NCBI RefSeq assembly: GCF_028609865.1 | Contig: NZ_CP063194.1 | Span: 2,046,001 to 2,110,000 of the forward strand | Direction of reading: 5' to 3' | Length of the DNA: 64,000 bases | Origin: Corynebacterium jeddahense | GTDB lineage: Bacteria > Actinomycetota > Actinomycetes > Mycobacteriales > Mycobacteriaceae | Shown: piece by piece, positions 8,451 through 21,311 of the stretch | Numbering within the stretch: the stretch's first letter is position 1 | Layout: the number at the start of each line of letters is the position of its first letter | Position numbers and translations under genes: made by a program | The notes under the pieces: generated by a model | Told to the model about the DNA's origin: nothing | The model's input: the letters and a program-made list of their open reading frames with translations, nothing else | Database searches by the model: none

Positions 8451-9167
8451 TGCATTGCGGAGTGTGTAGGGACCTGCATTGTCTGCAATGCAGAGACGCG
8501 TCCGCAATGCTGGCGGGCTTTTACGTCCGCGGGGCGTCCGCAATGAGTCCACGCCTCGCCTATCTGCCTACGGGGCTGCATTGTGGAGTGTGTAGGTACC
8601 TTCGTTGTCTGCAATGTGGAGCCGCGGAGTCCGCAATGCGTTACCGGTGTTGTCCGAAAGCCGCCTCCCCGCCGGCAAGTCCGCGTTGTGGAGTGTGTAG
8701 GTACCTTCGTTGTCTGCAATGTGGAGCCGCGGAGTCCGCAACGGGGGCGGGCCACACTCTGTCACTATGGCATGTGGAGTCCGCGTTGTGGAGTGTGCAG
8801 GTACCTGCAGTGTCTGCAATGCGGAGTCGCGGGGTCCGCAACGCGTTACCGCTGTTCTCCGCAACCGGGTTGAGCCGTCTTGCACGCCGGGAAGTCCGCG
8901 TAGCGGAGTGCGTAGGTACCTGCAGTGTCTGCAATGCGGAGCTGCGGTGTCCGCAATGAGGCCGAAGTATCTTCCCCCACTGCGAACCAAGTCTGCCTTG
9001 TGGAGTGTGTAGGTGCCTGCGGTGTCTGCAATGCGGGGTCGCGGTGTCCGCAATGCGTTACCGGTGTTGTCCGCAACGGGGCTGAGCTGCCCTGCCCACC
9101 GGAGAGCCTGCGTTGCGGAGTGTGTAGGTGGCTGCAGTGTCTGCAATGCGGTGTCCGCGATGCGCGT
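8451..9167. repeat. Seven-copy array of a ~62-bp nested inverted repeat, alternate copies carrying a 24-bp tail
   Basis: The core GAGTGYGYAG recurs at 8460, 8586, 8691, 8791, 8906, 9003 and 9118. Around each core a ~62-bp unit runs from YTGCGTTGTGGAG through TGTCTGCAATGCGGAG to GTCCGCAATGC. Its outer arms are complementary (in copy 1 GCATTGCGGA at 8452-8461 against TCCGCAATGC at 8501-8510) and an inner pair TGCATTG / CAATGCA can form a second hairpin. Copies 2, 4 and 6 end with an extra tail, roughly GTTACCGGTGTTGTCCGCAA, so the real period is a ~205-215-bp dimer. Both strands are open over long stretches, producing spurious Cys-rich reading frames. Nothing resembling a gene is supported. Confidence 0.85.
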
Positions 9168-9190
9168 GCGTGGTGTGTGCTGGGGGTTGG

Positions 9191-9239
9191 GTATAAGAAA
9201 CACCCGCCGTACACCATTAGGGTTGGTGTGTGGCGGGTG
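9191..9239 (-). terminator. Intrinsic terminator of the rRNA operon
   Basis: On the minus strand the 8-bp stem CACCCGCC/GGCGGGTG, extended by ACACCA/TGGTGT across an interior bulge, is followed by TTTCTTAT. It lies about 18 nt after the 5S gene. Confidence 0.8.
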
Positions 9240-9256
9240 CTGGTGTGAAGTTGTTG

Positions 9257-9376
9257 GGTCGGCGGTAACCTACTCTCCCACCTCCTCCCGGGGGCAGTAC
9301 CATCGGCGCGGGCGGGCTTAGCTTCCGGGTTCGGAATGGGACCGGGCGTTTCCCCGCCGCTATCAACCACCGACAC
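9257..9376 (-). rRNA. rrf: 5S ribosomal RNA
   Basis: The minus strand carries the 5S core: GATAGCGGCGGGGAAACGCC, CCCGGTCCCATTCCGAACC, GGAAGCTAAGCC, GCGCCGATGGTACTGC and GGGAGAGTAGGTTACCGCC. The ends pair as the 5S terminal stem (GTCGGTGG with CCGCCGAC). It is the last gene of the 16S-23S-5S operon. The exact ends are estimated to within a few nucleotides. Confidence 0.95.
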
Positions 9377-9430
9377 ATCCATGAGGGGTGTACACGATAT
9401 GTCTGTGTGTATTTGGTTGTGTGATTGTGT

Positions 9431-9463
9431 TGGTGTTGTGTCAGTGACTGCACAGTGGACGCG
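9431..9463 (-). repeat. 3' arm of the pre-23S processing stem
   Basis: The plus-strand sequence here (TGGTGTTGTGT...AGTGGACGCG) closely matches the minus-strand sequence at 12700-12668. In the rRNA transcript the two are therefore complementary and can form a stem of roughly 30 bp enclosing 23S, the expected RNase III substrate. Confidence 0.7.
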
Positions 9464-9532
9464 GTGGATTGTTTTCTTGTCTTGTTTCGTGTTTGGTTGT
9501 TTGGTGTTTTGCACACCTGGTTGAGCGTGTTG

Positions 9533-14536
<5,004 letters not shown>

Positions 14537-15038
14537 GTTTCAACAAAACCAGTGAAACAGGCCGTGAAAAGCCCAAAACCCAACCAAAAAACAAACCAAA
14601 CCAACACCACCACCAAAAGCAGCGGCATCAGACCTGGCAAAAAATCCAAAAATTACAAAGGTTCAACAACCAACCCCCACCCGACAGGGAAAAACAGGGG
14701 TCAGCAAAAATACGCGAGAAAATCAACCAACCCGCGCACACCAAACCAAACAGCAGCATGATCCATCAATGGATTCAACCACACCACCACCGGCACACAC
14801 CCAAACAAACACAAAGGATGCAAAACACAGTGCACACAAGGCAGGCAAACAACCCACGCAACAAAAGTACATTGGCACACTATCGAGTTCTCAAACAACA
14901 CCAGCACACCCAAACCAACCCACACAACGCGAGCCAGCCTCAAGTGACTTTGGAATCCGCCAACGATCGTTTTCCTGCCCGCCACACAAACCAGGAGAAT
15001 CTCACTCACCGGCGGGGCGTTGTCGGTCTCGCTGACTT
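14537..15038 (-). other. rRNA operon leader
   Basis: About 500 nt between the promoter and 16S. It contains a minus-strand TGTTTGAGAACTCGATAGTG element (about 14877-14897), similar to the element before 23S, probably an antitermination or processing signal. Otherwise it is rich in CA/AAC repeats with no gene. Confidence 0.6.
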
Positions 15039-15067
15039 GATATAAGTTACACACACCCCAACAACAA
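15039..15067 (-). promoter_or_regulatory. Candidate rRNA operon promoter
   Basis: On the minus strand TTGTTG (15067-15062), a 17-bp spacer and TATATC (15044-15039) form a sigma-70-type promoter just after the murA stop. It would give a leader of about 500 nt. Additional promoters inside murA are possible. Confidence 0.55.
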
Positions 15068-15096
15068 CACAAACCCGCAGGCCAGAACGCGAAAAT

Positions 15097-16353
15097 CTAC
15101 TCACTTACGCGTCGTACATCGGCGCCTAACTCGTTGAGCTGCTCGACGAAAGCGGGGTATCCGCGGTCGATGTGGTGCACCCCGTGGACGGTGGTCACGC
15201 CGTCGGCGACCAGGCCGGCGAGCACGAGGCCGGCGCCGGCGCGGATGTCGGAGCTCCACACGTCCGTGGAGGACAGCGTGTCCACGCCACGTAGCATGAC
15301 GTGGTGGCCGTCGACGTTCGCGTCGGCGCCGAGGCGCAGCATCTCGTCGACGAAGCGGAAGCGGGCCTCGAAGACGTTCTCGGTGATCACGGACACGCCG
15401 TCGGCAATCGCGGAGAGCGCGATGGCCATGGGCTGCAGGTCCGTCGGAAAGCCGGGGTACGGCAGCGTTTGGTAGTCCACGGCCCGCGGGCGCTGGTCCA
15501 TGCGGACACGGAAGCCGTTGTCGTACGTCTCAATCTCCGCCCCGGCGAGTTTGAGCTTCGACAACGCGAGGTGGAGGTGCCCCGGCGCGGCCCCGGTGAC
15601 GGTGATGTCACCCTGCGTCATCGCGGCGGCGTACGCCCAGGTGCCGGCGACGATGCGGTCGCCCACGACGGTGTGCTCCGTCGGGTAAAGCTTGTCCACA
15701 CCGTCGACGGTGATGCACGAGGTGCCGGCGCCCTCGATGCGCGCGCCCATCGAGTTGAGCATCGAGCACAGGTCGACGATTTCCGGCTCGCGCGCGGCGT
15801 TGTCCAACACCGTTCGCCCCTCCGCCAGGACGGCGGCAGTGACGATGTTCTCGGTGGCGCCGACGGACGGGAAGTCGAGCTTGATGTCGGCGCCGGTGAG
15901 CTTGTCCGCGCGGGCGACGACGGCGCCGTGCTGGATGTGCGTAGTCGCGCCGAGCTTCTCGAGGCCGGACTGGTGCATGTCGAGGGGGCGCGAACCGATG
16001 GCGTCGCCGCCGGGCAGCGCCACGTAGGCCTCGGTGCAGCGGGCGACGAGCGGGCCGAGCACGGCGACCGAGGCGCGGAACTGGCGCACCGCGTCGAAGT
16101 CGGCGTGCGGGGACACCTCCGCCGGGGTGTGGATGCGCACGACGTCGCCCTCGATGTCCACCTCGCAGCCGAGGCCGATGAGCACCTCGCGCATGAGCGG
16201 CACGTCGAGGATCTCTGGGCAGTTGCGCAGGGTCGTCGTCCCCTCGGCGAGCAGCGCGGCCGCCATGAGTTTCAGGACACTGTTCTTCGCGCCGCCGACG
16301 CGCACGACGCCCTCAAGGCGCGAGCCGCCGGTGACCAAAAAGCGTTCTTTCAC
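15097..16353 (-). CDS. murA: UDP-N-acetylglucosamine 1-carboxyvinyltransferase (Asp117 type)
   Basis: A 418-residue enzyme of the EPSP-synthase fold that adds enolpyruvate to UDP-GlcNAc, the first committed step of peptidoglycan synthesis. It is recognised from [19 protein letters not shown] (residues 20-38), the catalytic loop [14 protein letters not shown] (114-127) and [15 protein letters not shown]. The catalytic Cys of the loop is replaced by Asp (Asp117), the form found in mycobacteria and chlamydiae that does not react with fosfomycin. The GTG start at 16353 lies 7 nt after TACCCT, so the mRNA is probably leaderless. The rRNA operon follows directly downstream, a linkage also known in mycobacteria. 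Confidence 0.96.
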   Translation of the reverse strand: MKERFLVTGGSRLEGVVRVGGAKNSVLKLMAAALLAEGTTTLRNCPEILDVPLMREVLIGLGCEVDIEGDVVRIHTPAEVSPHADFDAVRQFRASVAVLGPLVARCTEAYVALPGGDAIGSRPLDMHQSGLEKLGATTHIQHGAVVARADKLTGADIKLDFPSVGATENIVTAAVLAEGRTVLDNAAREPEIVDLCSMLNSMGARIEGAGTSCITVDGVDKLYPTEHTVVGDRIVAGTWAYAAAMTQGDITVTGAAPGHLHLALSKLKLAGAEIETYDNGFRVRMDQRPRAVDYQTLPYPGFPTDLQPMAIALSAIADGVSVITENVFEARFRFVDEMLRLGADANVDGHHVMLRGVDTLSSTDVWSSDIRAGAGLVLAGLVADGVTTVHGVHHIDRGYPAFVEQLNELGADVRRVSE

Positions 16354-16360
16354 ACCAGCC

Positions 16361-16366
16361 AGGGTA
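16361..16366 (-). promoter_or_regulatory. Probable -10 element of murA (leaderless)
   Basis: TACCCT on the minus strand ends 7 nt before the murA GTG. No Shine-Dalgarno sequence is present between them. Confidence 0.5.
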
Positions 16367-16379
16367 CAGAACCGAAGGA

Positions 16380-16392
16380 GGCGTCGATACGC
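16380..16392 (+). repeat. Dispersed 11-13 bp motif CGTCGATAMGC (representative intergenic copy)
   Basis: GGCGTCGATACGC lies here between murA and ramA. The 11-mer CGTCGATACGC or its complement also occurs at 17389, 20177, 20236, 21067, 33918, 38544, 47034, 50376, 53248, 61229 and 61961. The variant CGTCGATAAGC occurs at 852, 6670, 47743 and 54419. Most copies lie inside genes, in different frames and on both strands. These were found by eye, so the list may be incomplete. Confidence 0.6.
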
Positions 16393-16398
16393 AACCGC

Positions 16399-17244
16399 TT
16401 AGGGCAGCGCGCCGATGCGGCGGGCGGCGTTGACCGCCTCGTAGCGGGTGTGGGCGCCGAGCTTGCGCATCACGCTGCGCAGGTAGGACTTCACGGTCTC
16501 TGCGCCGATGCCCATCTCGGCGGCGGCCTCGACGTTCGTGTGGCCGAGTGCGACGCAGGAGAGCACGTCGAGCTCGCGGGCGGACAGCTTCGTCGTCTGC
16601 TTCACGGCCACGGGCGAAACCATCTGCTCGCAGATCTGCTCGAGCTCCTTGCGCAGCTCCTCGTCCTCCACCTTGTTCGTGAGCATGCGCAGCTTCGAGT
16701 GCGTCGAGCGGACCTGCTCCCACTCGGCGCTGTTCATCGAGTGCCCGCTCTTCGCCCCGGCTCGCTCGCCGTCCGCGGAGCGCATCGCCGCGTTGACCGC
16801 GAGGTCCTGCTCGAGGGTGCGGGCAGTCATGGTGACCTCCTCGATCACCTTGTCGCCGAGGCGCACCGGCGAGTGCACGCCGACGTAGAGCACGCCCCTA
16901 ATCTCGCGACGCACGATGACGGGCACGGCGACGAGCGAGTGCAGGCCCTCGTCCTGGATCTGCTTGTCGTACTCGTGGGAGATGGTGTTCGCGCGGGTGT
17001 AGTCCGAGATGCCGGCGGCCCGGCGGGTGTTCACCACGCGCCCGCCGACGCCCGCCCCGGCGTCGATGGTGAGGTTCTGCAGGGCCGGGGTGCGAAGCCC
17101 GATCCACTGGGTGATCTGCAGCCGGTTGTCCGCGAGCAGCGTGCCGTACATCGCCACAGGGATCCCCGTGGCGGTCTTCAGCGCCGTCAACGCCGCGCGG
17201 ATCGCGTCATCGTCGTATTTGATGCGCTGCGCATCCATCGTCAT
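16399..17244 (-). CDS. ramA: LuxR-family transcriptional regulator RamA
   Basis: A 281-residue regulator with an N-terminal GAF-like domain (about residues 15-165) and a C-terminal LuxR helix-turn-helix (about 222-275: [20 protein letters not shown], then [18 protein letters not shown]). It closely resembles my recollection of C. glutamicum RamA, the master regulator of acetate and central carbon metabolism, and the neighbours cysK-cysE are as in that genome. I start at the ATG at 17244 because GGAAGG lies 8 nt upstream; an ATG two codons later is the alternative. The gene is divergent from cysK. Likely targets in this window include the CoA-transferase gene at 21569. Confidence 0.92.
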   Translation of the reverse strand: MTMDAQRIKYDDDAIRAALTALKTATGIPVAMYGTLLADNRLQITQWIGLRTPALQNLTIDAGAGVGGRVVNTRRAAGISDYTRANTISHEYDKQIQDEGLHSLVAVPVIVRREIRGVLYVGVHSPVRLGDKVIEEVTMTARTLEQDLAVNAAMRSADGERAGAKSGHSMNSAEWEQVRSTHSKLRMLTNKVEDEELRKELEQICEQMVSPVAVKQTTKLSARELDVLSCVALGHTNVEAAAEMGIGAETVKSYLRSVMRKLGAHTRYEAVNAARRIGALP

Positions 17245-17468
17245 ACTTGTCGCCTTCCACCGTTCCGGCATCCCCGTGCGGGCACACCCGGAGCTGAACA
17301 GGACTCCAAAACGGTTTCATCATATCGCCCGAACGGGGGTAGCCAAATTTAGCCCCGCTCACCCGCGTGCCACACGCCCGGGCATGTTGCGTATCGACGA
17401 CCCTCCGGCCCGCCCCTGCCGAACCACCCTGTCTGTTTCGCCCAAACCGCACGGTCTACTGGCGGGTG

Positions 17469-17474
17469 TACAAT
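17469..17474 (+). promoter_or_regulatory. Probable -10 element of cysK
   Basis: TACAAT lies 39 bp before the cysK ATG, giving a leader of about 32 nt that includes AAGGAGAAGG as the ribosome binding site. No clear -35 is seen. Confidence 0.45.
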
Positions 17475-17512
17475 GGGCGCCGGACACGTCACCGACAAGG
17501 AGAAGGATCATC

Positions 17513-18454
17513 ATGGCGAATATCGCGAACAACGTACTCGAGCTCATCGGCGGCACCCCGCTCGTCGAGCTGCACGACATCACCGAGGCCCACGAAGCGA
17601 AGGCGCGCGTGCTGGCCAAGCTGGAGTTCTACAACCCGGCGAACTCCGTGAAGGACCGCATCGGCAAGGCCATCGTCGAGGCCGCCGAGGCGTCCGGCGA
17701 ACTCAAGCCGGGCGGCACCATCGTCGAGGCCACCTCGGGCAACACCGGCATCGCCCTGGCGCTCGCGGGTGCGGCGAAGGGCTACAAGGTCATCCTCACC
17801 ATGCCGGAGACCATGTCCACCGAGCGCCGCGTGCTGCTGCGCGCCTACGGCGCCGAGATCGTGCTCACCCCGGGCGCGGCTGGCATGAAGGGCGCGGTGG
17901 AGAAGGCCAACGAGATCGTCGCCGAGAACGAGGGCGCGGTCCTGGCCCGCCAGTTCGAGAACGAGGCCAACCCGAAGATCCACTACACCACCACCGGCCC
18001 GGAGATCTGGAACGACACTGACGGCGAGGTGGACATCCTCGTCGCCGGCGTGGGCACCGGCGGCACCATCTCGGGCGCCGGTAAGTACCTCAAGGAGCAG
18101 AAGCCCGAGGTCAAGGCCGTCGCCGTCGAGCCGGCCGCGTCGCCGCTGCTGTCCAAGGGCGAGGCCGGCCCGCACAAGATCCAGGGCCTCGGCGCGAACT
18201 TCATCCCGGGCACCCTCGACCGCGCCCTTCTCGACGAGATCATCGCCGTCTCCAACGAGGACGCCGTGGCCACCTCGCGTGAGCTCGCGGTCAAGGACGC
18301 GATCCTCGGCGGCATCTCCGCCGGCGCGAACGTGAAGGCCGCGCTCGACCTCGCCGCCCGCGACGAGAACGAGGGCAAGACCATCGTCGTTATCATCCCG
18401 GACTTCGGCGAGCGCTACGTCTCCACCATCCTCTACGAGGACATCCGCGACTAA
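17513..18454 (+). CDS. cysK: Cysteine synthase A (O-acetylserine sulfhydrylase)
   Basis: A 313-residue PLP enzyme making cysteine from O-acetylserine and sulfide. The PLP lysine is Lys47 in [11 protein letters not shown]. The substrate loop TSGNTG spans 74-79, GTGGTISG binds the PLP phosphate, and the C-terminal GGISAGAN is typical. The ATG at 17513 follows AAGGAGAAGG. The longer upstream open frame runs through the ramA promoter region and is not supported. An intrinsic terminator separates it from cysE, so the two are transcribed separately although they supply consecutive steps. Confidence 0.96.
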   Translation: MANIANNVLELIGGTPLVELHDITEAHEAKARVLAKLEFYNPANSVKDRIGKAIVEAAEASGELKPGGTIVEATSGNTGIALALAGAAKGYKVILTMPETMSTERRVLLRAYGAEIVLTPGAAGMKGAVEKANEIVAENEGAVLARQFENEANPKIHYTTTGPEIWNDTDGEVDILVAGVGTGGTISGAGKYLKEQKPEVKAVAVEPAASPLLSKGEAGPHKIQGLGANFIPGTLDRALLDEIIAVSNEDAVATSRELAVKDAILGGISAGANVKAALDLAARDENEGKTIVVIIPDFGERYVSTILYEDIRD

Positions 18455-18483
18455 GCGGCTGCTTGGCAGCGAGCTCCGCCACT

Positions 18484-18521
18484 CCCCCGCGCACCCCTCC
18501 GGCTGCGCGGGGGAATTTTTT
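18484..18521 (+). terminator. Intrinsic terminator between cysK and cysE
   Basis: A perfect 10-bp stem CCCCCGCGCA/TGCGCGGGGG with a 10-nt loop, followed by AATTTTTT. Confidence 0.88.
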
Positions 18522-18545
18522 GCCCGCCCAAAACGAACAGATTGG

Positions 18546-18551
18546 TACACT
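18546..18551 (+). promoter_or_regulatory. Probable -10 element of cysE (leaderless)
   Basis: TACACT ends 7 nt before the cysE ATG. The intervening bases (TCGCCCC) contain no ribosome binding site, and the cysK terminator lies just upstream, so cysE has its own promoter here. Confidence 0.55.
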
Positions 18552-18558
18552 TCGCCCC

Positions 18559-19158
18559 ATGCTTTCCCTGGCCACCACCGTCGTGAGCACCATCCGCGAA
18601 GACCTGGCGAACGCCCGCGAGCACGACCCAGCGGCGCGCGGCGACCTCGAGAACGCCGTCGTGTACTCCGGCCTCCACGCAATCTGGGTGCACCGAATCT
18701 GCCACGCCATGTGGGAGCGGGGCTGGAAGGGGCCGGCGCGCATCCTCGCGCAGGCCAACCGGTTCTTCACCGGCATCGAGATCCACCCGGGTGCGACCAT
18801 CGGGCGACGCTTTTTCATCGACCACGGCATGGGCATCGTCATCGGCGAGACCGCCGAGATCGGTGAGGGCGTCATGCTCTACCACGGCGTGACGCTCGGC
18901 GGGCAGGTGCTCACCCAGACGAAGCGCCACCCCACCGTGGGCGACAACGTCACCATCGGCGCGGGCGCGAAAATCCTCGGGCCGATCACCATCGGCTCCG
19001 GCTCCGCCATCGGCGCGAACGCGGTGGTGACCAAGGACGTGCCGGAAAACTCGATCGCGGTGGGCATCCCCGCGAAGTCCCGCCCGCGCAAGACGGACGA
19101 GTGCATCCGGCTCGTCGACCCGGACAACTACGTGGATCCGGGCTCCTACATCATCTAG
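18559..19158 (+). CDS. cysE: Serine O-acetyltransferase
   Basis: A 199-residue left-handed beta-helix (hexapeptide) acetyltransferase that converts serine and acetyl-CoA to O-acetylserine, the CysK substrate. Diagnostic stretches are [20 protein letters not shown] (about 74-93), [22 protein letters not shown] and [19 protein letters not shown]. This is the short bacterial form lacking the long N-terminal helical domain of the E. coli enzyme. It is probably translated from a leaderless mRNA. Its stop overlaps that of the convergent GNAT gene by three bases. Confidence 0.94.
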   Translation: MLSLATTVVSTIREDLANAREHDPAARGDLENAVVYSGLHAIWVHRICHAMWERGWKGPARILAQANRFFTGIEIHPGATIGRRFFIDHGMGIVIGETAEIGEGVMLYHGVTLGGQVLTQTKRHPTVGDNVTIGAGAKILGPITIGSGSAIGANAVVTKDVPENSIAVGIPAKSRPRKTDECIRLVDPDNYVDPGSYII

Positions 19159-19457
19159 CCGACGAGGCCCTTGTACTCCGGGTGCTGCTCGATGAAGCGC
19201 TCCACCGCCGGGCAGGTGGGGATGACGCGGAGACCGTTCGCCTGCGCGTCGTCGAGCGCGTGCTGGATGAGCGGCTTGGACAGGCCCTGGCCGCGGTACT
19301 TCGGGTCCACCACGGTGTGCGGCAGCTCGCGCGCGCCGTCGCGGTCGGTGTAGGTGGCGAGGCCGGCCACCTCGCCGCCGACGAGGATCTCGTACTGGTG
19401 CTCTGCCTCGTTGGTACGCACTGAGACTTCGGGGGTTGCAGACGGGGATGTAGACAT
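19155..19457 (-). CDS. Small GNAT-family N-acetyltransferase (YidJ-like)
   Basis: A protein of 100 residues of the short GNAT type. It has beta strands [20 protein letters not shown], then [25 protein letters not shown] (the acetyl-CoA pyrophosphate loop, RGQGLS) and [20 protein letters not shown] at the C-terminus, the signature of this small GNAT subfamily. The ATG at 19457 is 7 nt after a consensus-like TATAGT, supporting this start over an upstream in-frame codon at 19493. The acetylation target is unknown. Confidence 0.85.
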   Translation of the reverse strand: MSTSPSATPEVSVRTNEAEHQYEILVGGEVAGLATYTDRDGARELPHTVVDPKYRGQGLSKPLIQHALDDAQANGLRVIPTCPAVERFIEQHPEYKGLVG

Positions 19458-19464
19458 GGCCACG

Positions 19465-19470
19465 ACTATA
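19465..19470 (-). promoter_or_regulatory. Probable -10 element of the GNAT gene (leaderless)
   Basis: TATAGT on the minus strand, 7 nt before the ATG. Confidence 0.55.
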
Positions 19471-19476
19471 CAATGC

Positions 19477-19524
19477 GAAGCCCCTCTCACCATCCTGTGC
19501 GGACGGAGGGAGGGGCCTCGCGAG
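19477..19524 (-). terminator. Hairpin after tRNA-Phe
   Basis: On the minus strand GCGAGGCCCCTC pairs with GAGGGGCTTCGC (12 bp, one G-U) around a ~23-nt loop, just after the tRNA-Phe 3' end. There is no long T-run. It may end or process the tRNA transcript. Confidence 0.5.
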
Positions 19525-19528
19525 AGTG

Positions 19529-19601
19529 TGGCTAGAGCCAGGATCGAACTGGCGACCCCACACTTTTCAGGCGTGTGCTCTACCGACTGAGCTATCTAGC
19601 C
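19529..19601 (-). tRNA. tRNA-Phe (GAA)
   Basis: A 73-nt cloverleaf on the minus strand: acceptor GGCTAGA/TCTAGCC, D stem GCTC/GAGC, anticodon stem CACGC/GTGTG with loop CTGAAAA, T arm GCCAG TTCGATC CTGGC. The CCA end is not encoded. Confidence 0.96.
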
Positions 19602-19626
19602 AGAACGGCTTGTACAAGCTGTTCGG

Positions 19627-19700
19627 CGACCCTGACGGGACTTGAACCCGCGACCTCCGCCGTGACAGGGCGGCGCGCTAACCAACTGCGCCACAGGGCC
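19627..19700 (-). tRNA. tRNA-Asp (GTC), copy 1
   Basis: A 74-nt cloverleaf: acceptor GGCCCTG/CAGGGTC, anticodon stem CCGCC/GGCGG with loop CTGTCAC, T arm GCGGG TTCAAGT CCCGT. It is identical, including the two bases beyond its 3' end, to the copy at 20281-20354. Confidence 0.96.
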
Positions 19701-19741
19701 ATATTCTGTTGTTTTTCGTGCGCTTTGCACGAGTTGTTACC

Positions 19742-20248
19742 TTACACAGACCCCTCGCGCGCAGCCAAATCGCCTGCGTACGCAAGGTAGCGACCCGTCG
19801 CCGAGCCGGTTTCGCCGGCAGACGCCACAAGCTCGGTGGGCGAGCCCGTGGCCACGACCTGCCCGCCGGCGGACCCGGCGCCCGGGCCGAGGTCGATGAC
19901 GTAGTCCGCGATCGCGATGGTCTGCGGGCGGTGCTCCACGACGAGCACGGTGTTGCCCTTGTCACGCAGCGCGGCAAGCAGCGCGTTGAGCCGGTCGATG
20001 TCGGCGGCGTGCAGGCCCGCGGTCGGCTCGTCGAAGACGTAGGTCACGTCCGTGAGCGCGGAGCCGAGGTGGCGGATCATCTTCACGCGCTGCACCTCGC
20101 CGCCCGAGAGCGTCGAGCTCGGGCGGTCGAGGGTGAGGTAGCCCAGCCCGATGGCGGCGAAGTTCTCGAGCGCCTCGCGTATCGACGCCACCAGGGGCCC
20201 CACCTGCGGCGCCTCCACCCCCGCGAAAGCGTAGCCGTCGATACGCAC
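19742..20248 (-). pseudogene. UvrA-like ATPase remnant (C-terminal part only)
   Basis: An open frame of 168 residues matching only the last part of a UvrA-type protein. It has the signature LSGGEVQRVKMIRHLG (47-62), Walker B VFDEPTAGLH (71-80), the switch VVEHRPQTIAIAD and the tail VIDLGPGAGSAGGQVVATGSP. UvrA-like proteins have about 750-950 residues with two ATPase domains; here the first domain, zinc modules and second Walker A are missing. The fragment sits exactly between two identical tRNA-Asp genes, so it is probably debris of an integrated or rearranged segment. The GTG at 20248 is simply the first available codon. It could still be expressed, but an ATPase without a P-loop should be inactive. 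Confidence 0.8.
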
Positions 20249-20249
20249 A

Positions 20250-20275
20250 ACGCCCCGAGGCGAACCTCGAGGCGT
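20250..20275 (-). terminator. UUCG-capped hairpin after tRNA-Asp copy 2
   Basis: On the minus strand CGCCTCGAGG-TTCG-CCTCGGGGCG (10-bp stem, one mismatch), 5 nt after the tRNA 3' end. No T-run. Confidence 0.5.
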
Positions 20276-20280
20276 GATGG

Positions 20281-20354
20281 CGACCCTGACGGGACTTGAA
20301 CCCGCGACCTCCGCCGTGACAGGGCGGCGCGCTAACCAACTGCGCCACAGGGCC
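20281..20354 (-). tRNA. tRNA-Asp (GTC), copy 2
   Basis: Base-for-base identical to copy 1. It lies one base from tRNA-Glu, the usual Glu-Asp arrangement, so this is probably the original 5' side of the cluster while copy 1 keeps the original 3' side (Asp-Phe). Confidence 0.96.
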
Positions 20355-20355
20355 G

Positions 20356-20428
20356 TACCCCCAACGGGATTCGAACCCGTGCTACCGCCGTGAAAGGGCG
20401 GGGTCCTAGGCCGCTAGACGATGGGGGC
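20356..20428 (-). tRNA. tRNA-Glu (TTC)
   Basis: A 73-nt cloverleaf: acceptor GCCCCCA/TGGGGGT, anticodon stem CCGCC/GGCGG with loop CTTTCAC, T arm ACGGG TTCGAAT CCCGT. First gene of the Glu-Asp-(remnant)-Asp-Phe series on the minus strand. Confidence 0.96.
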
Positions 20429-20485
20429 GCTGAAAGACAGCCGTTCGATCATAAACCGGGCGTTCGCGGCGCGACAAACACGCTG

Positions 20486-21250
20486 CTAATTCGGCAGAAG
20501 CAGCAGGCTCACCGCCATCACCGCCATGCCAGCGACCATGCCGTAGATCGCGGTGTGGTGCCGGCCCGTCTGGATCGCGGTGGGCAGCAGCTTGTCCAGA
20601 CTGACGAACACCATGACGCCCGCGATCGCCGCGTACGCCGCGCCGAGCGTGACGGGCCCAAGGAACGAGCGCAGGAGCAGGTAGCCGATGAGCGCCCCGA
20701 GCGGTTCCGCCAGGCCGGAGAGCGTCGCCCAGCCGGCGGCTTTCCACTTCGAACCGGTCGCCTCGCGCAGCGGCACCGCGACGGCGATGCCCTCCGGGAT
20801 GTTGTGGATGGCGATCGCGATCGCGATGGGCACGCCCATCACCGGGTCCTCCAGCGCGGAAATGAAGGTGGCAAAGCCCTCGGGGAAGTTGTGCACCGCG
20901 ATCGCGAGCCCGGTGACCACCCCGACGCGGCCCATGCTTCCCCCGGAATGGTCCTCGTGCGGGTTGACGCCCTCGGGCACGAACCGGTCGATGAGCGCGA
21001 TCACGGCGATGCCGGCGAAGAACGCGACGGTCCCCCACAGCTCGCCGTCCGCCCCCTCGCCGGCCAGCGTATCGACGCCCTCCGGCAGCAACTCCACCAG
21101 CGAGATGTACACCATCACCCCGGCAGAGAACCCGAGGGACGCGGCGAGGAACCTATCGCCGGGGCTGCGCTTGAGCGCGACGAGCAGGCCGCCGAGGCCG
21201 GTCGAGAGCCCGGCGAGCAGGGTCATCCCGAACGCGATGGCGACATTCAT
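20486..21250 (-). CDS. ZIP-family metal transporter (ZupT-like)
   Basis: A 254-residue membrane protein with eight predicted helices. It contains the two metal-binding helix motifs of the ZIP family, HNFPEG (120-125) and HNIPEG (149-154), and a short His/Asp-bearing loop (NPHEDHSGG, about 96-104). ZIP proteins import zinc, iron or manganese. I use the ATG at 21250, preceded by AGGAG; the open frame upstream overlaps the tRNA-Lys region and is not supported. It sits between tRNA genes on the same strand. Metal specificity cannot be told from the sequence. Confidence 0.9.
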   Translation of the reverse strand: MNVAIAFGMTLLAGLSTGLGGLLVALKRSPGDRFLAASLGFSAGVMVYISLVELLPEGVDTLAGEGADGELWGTVAFFAGIAVIALIDRFVPEGVNPHEDHSGGSMGRVGVVTGLAIAVHNFPEGFATFISALEDPVMGVPIAIAIAIHNIPEGIAVAVPLREATGSKWKAAGWATLSGLAEPLGALIGYLLLRSFLGPVTLGAAYAAIAGVMVFVSLDKLLPTAIQTGRHHTAIYGMVAGMAVMAVSLLLLPN

Positions 21251-21282
21251 GGGTGGTGCTCCTGTGGGTCGTCGAGACGCGA

Positions 21283-21303
21283 AACGCCCCGGCCGAAGCC
21301 GAG
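21283..21303 (-). terminator. UUCG-capped hairpin after tRNA-Lys
   Basis: On the minus strand GCCTCGGC-TTCG-GCCGGGGC followed by GTTTCG, 9 nt after the tRNA-Lys 3' end. It resembles the hairpin after tRNA-Asp copy 2. Confidence 0.55.
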
Positions 21304-21311
21304 GCATGCGG

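Noticed and set aside
7970..9167. CRISPR array
   Set aside because: The repeated units are conserved over most of their length (92 bp or ~62 bp) and there are no short identical repeats separated by unique equal-length spacers. No cas genes are nearby.
8462..9203. Cys-rich protein-coding genes on either strand of the second repeat array
   Set aside because: Open frames occur on both strands and in several frames simply because the repeats lack stops. They have no ribosome binding site or consistent codon use, and the repeated CVGT/VCNAE pattern is the translation of the DNA repeat.
20234..20246. CGTCGATACGC motif as an attachment site for the uvrA-like remnant
   Set aside because: The same motif occurs throughout the window in unrelated genes, so its presence at the remnant's edge is not evidence for site-specific integration; the duplicated tRNA-Asp is a better candidate.
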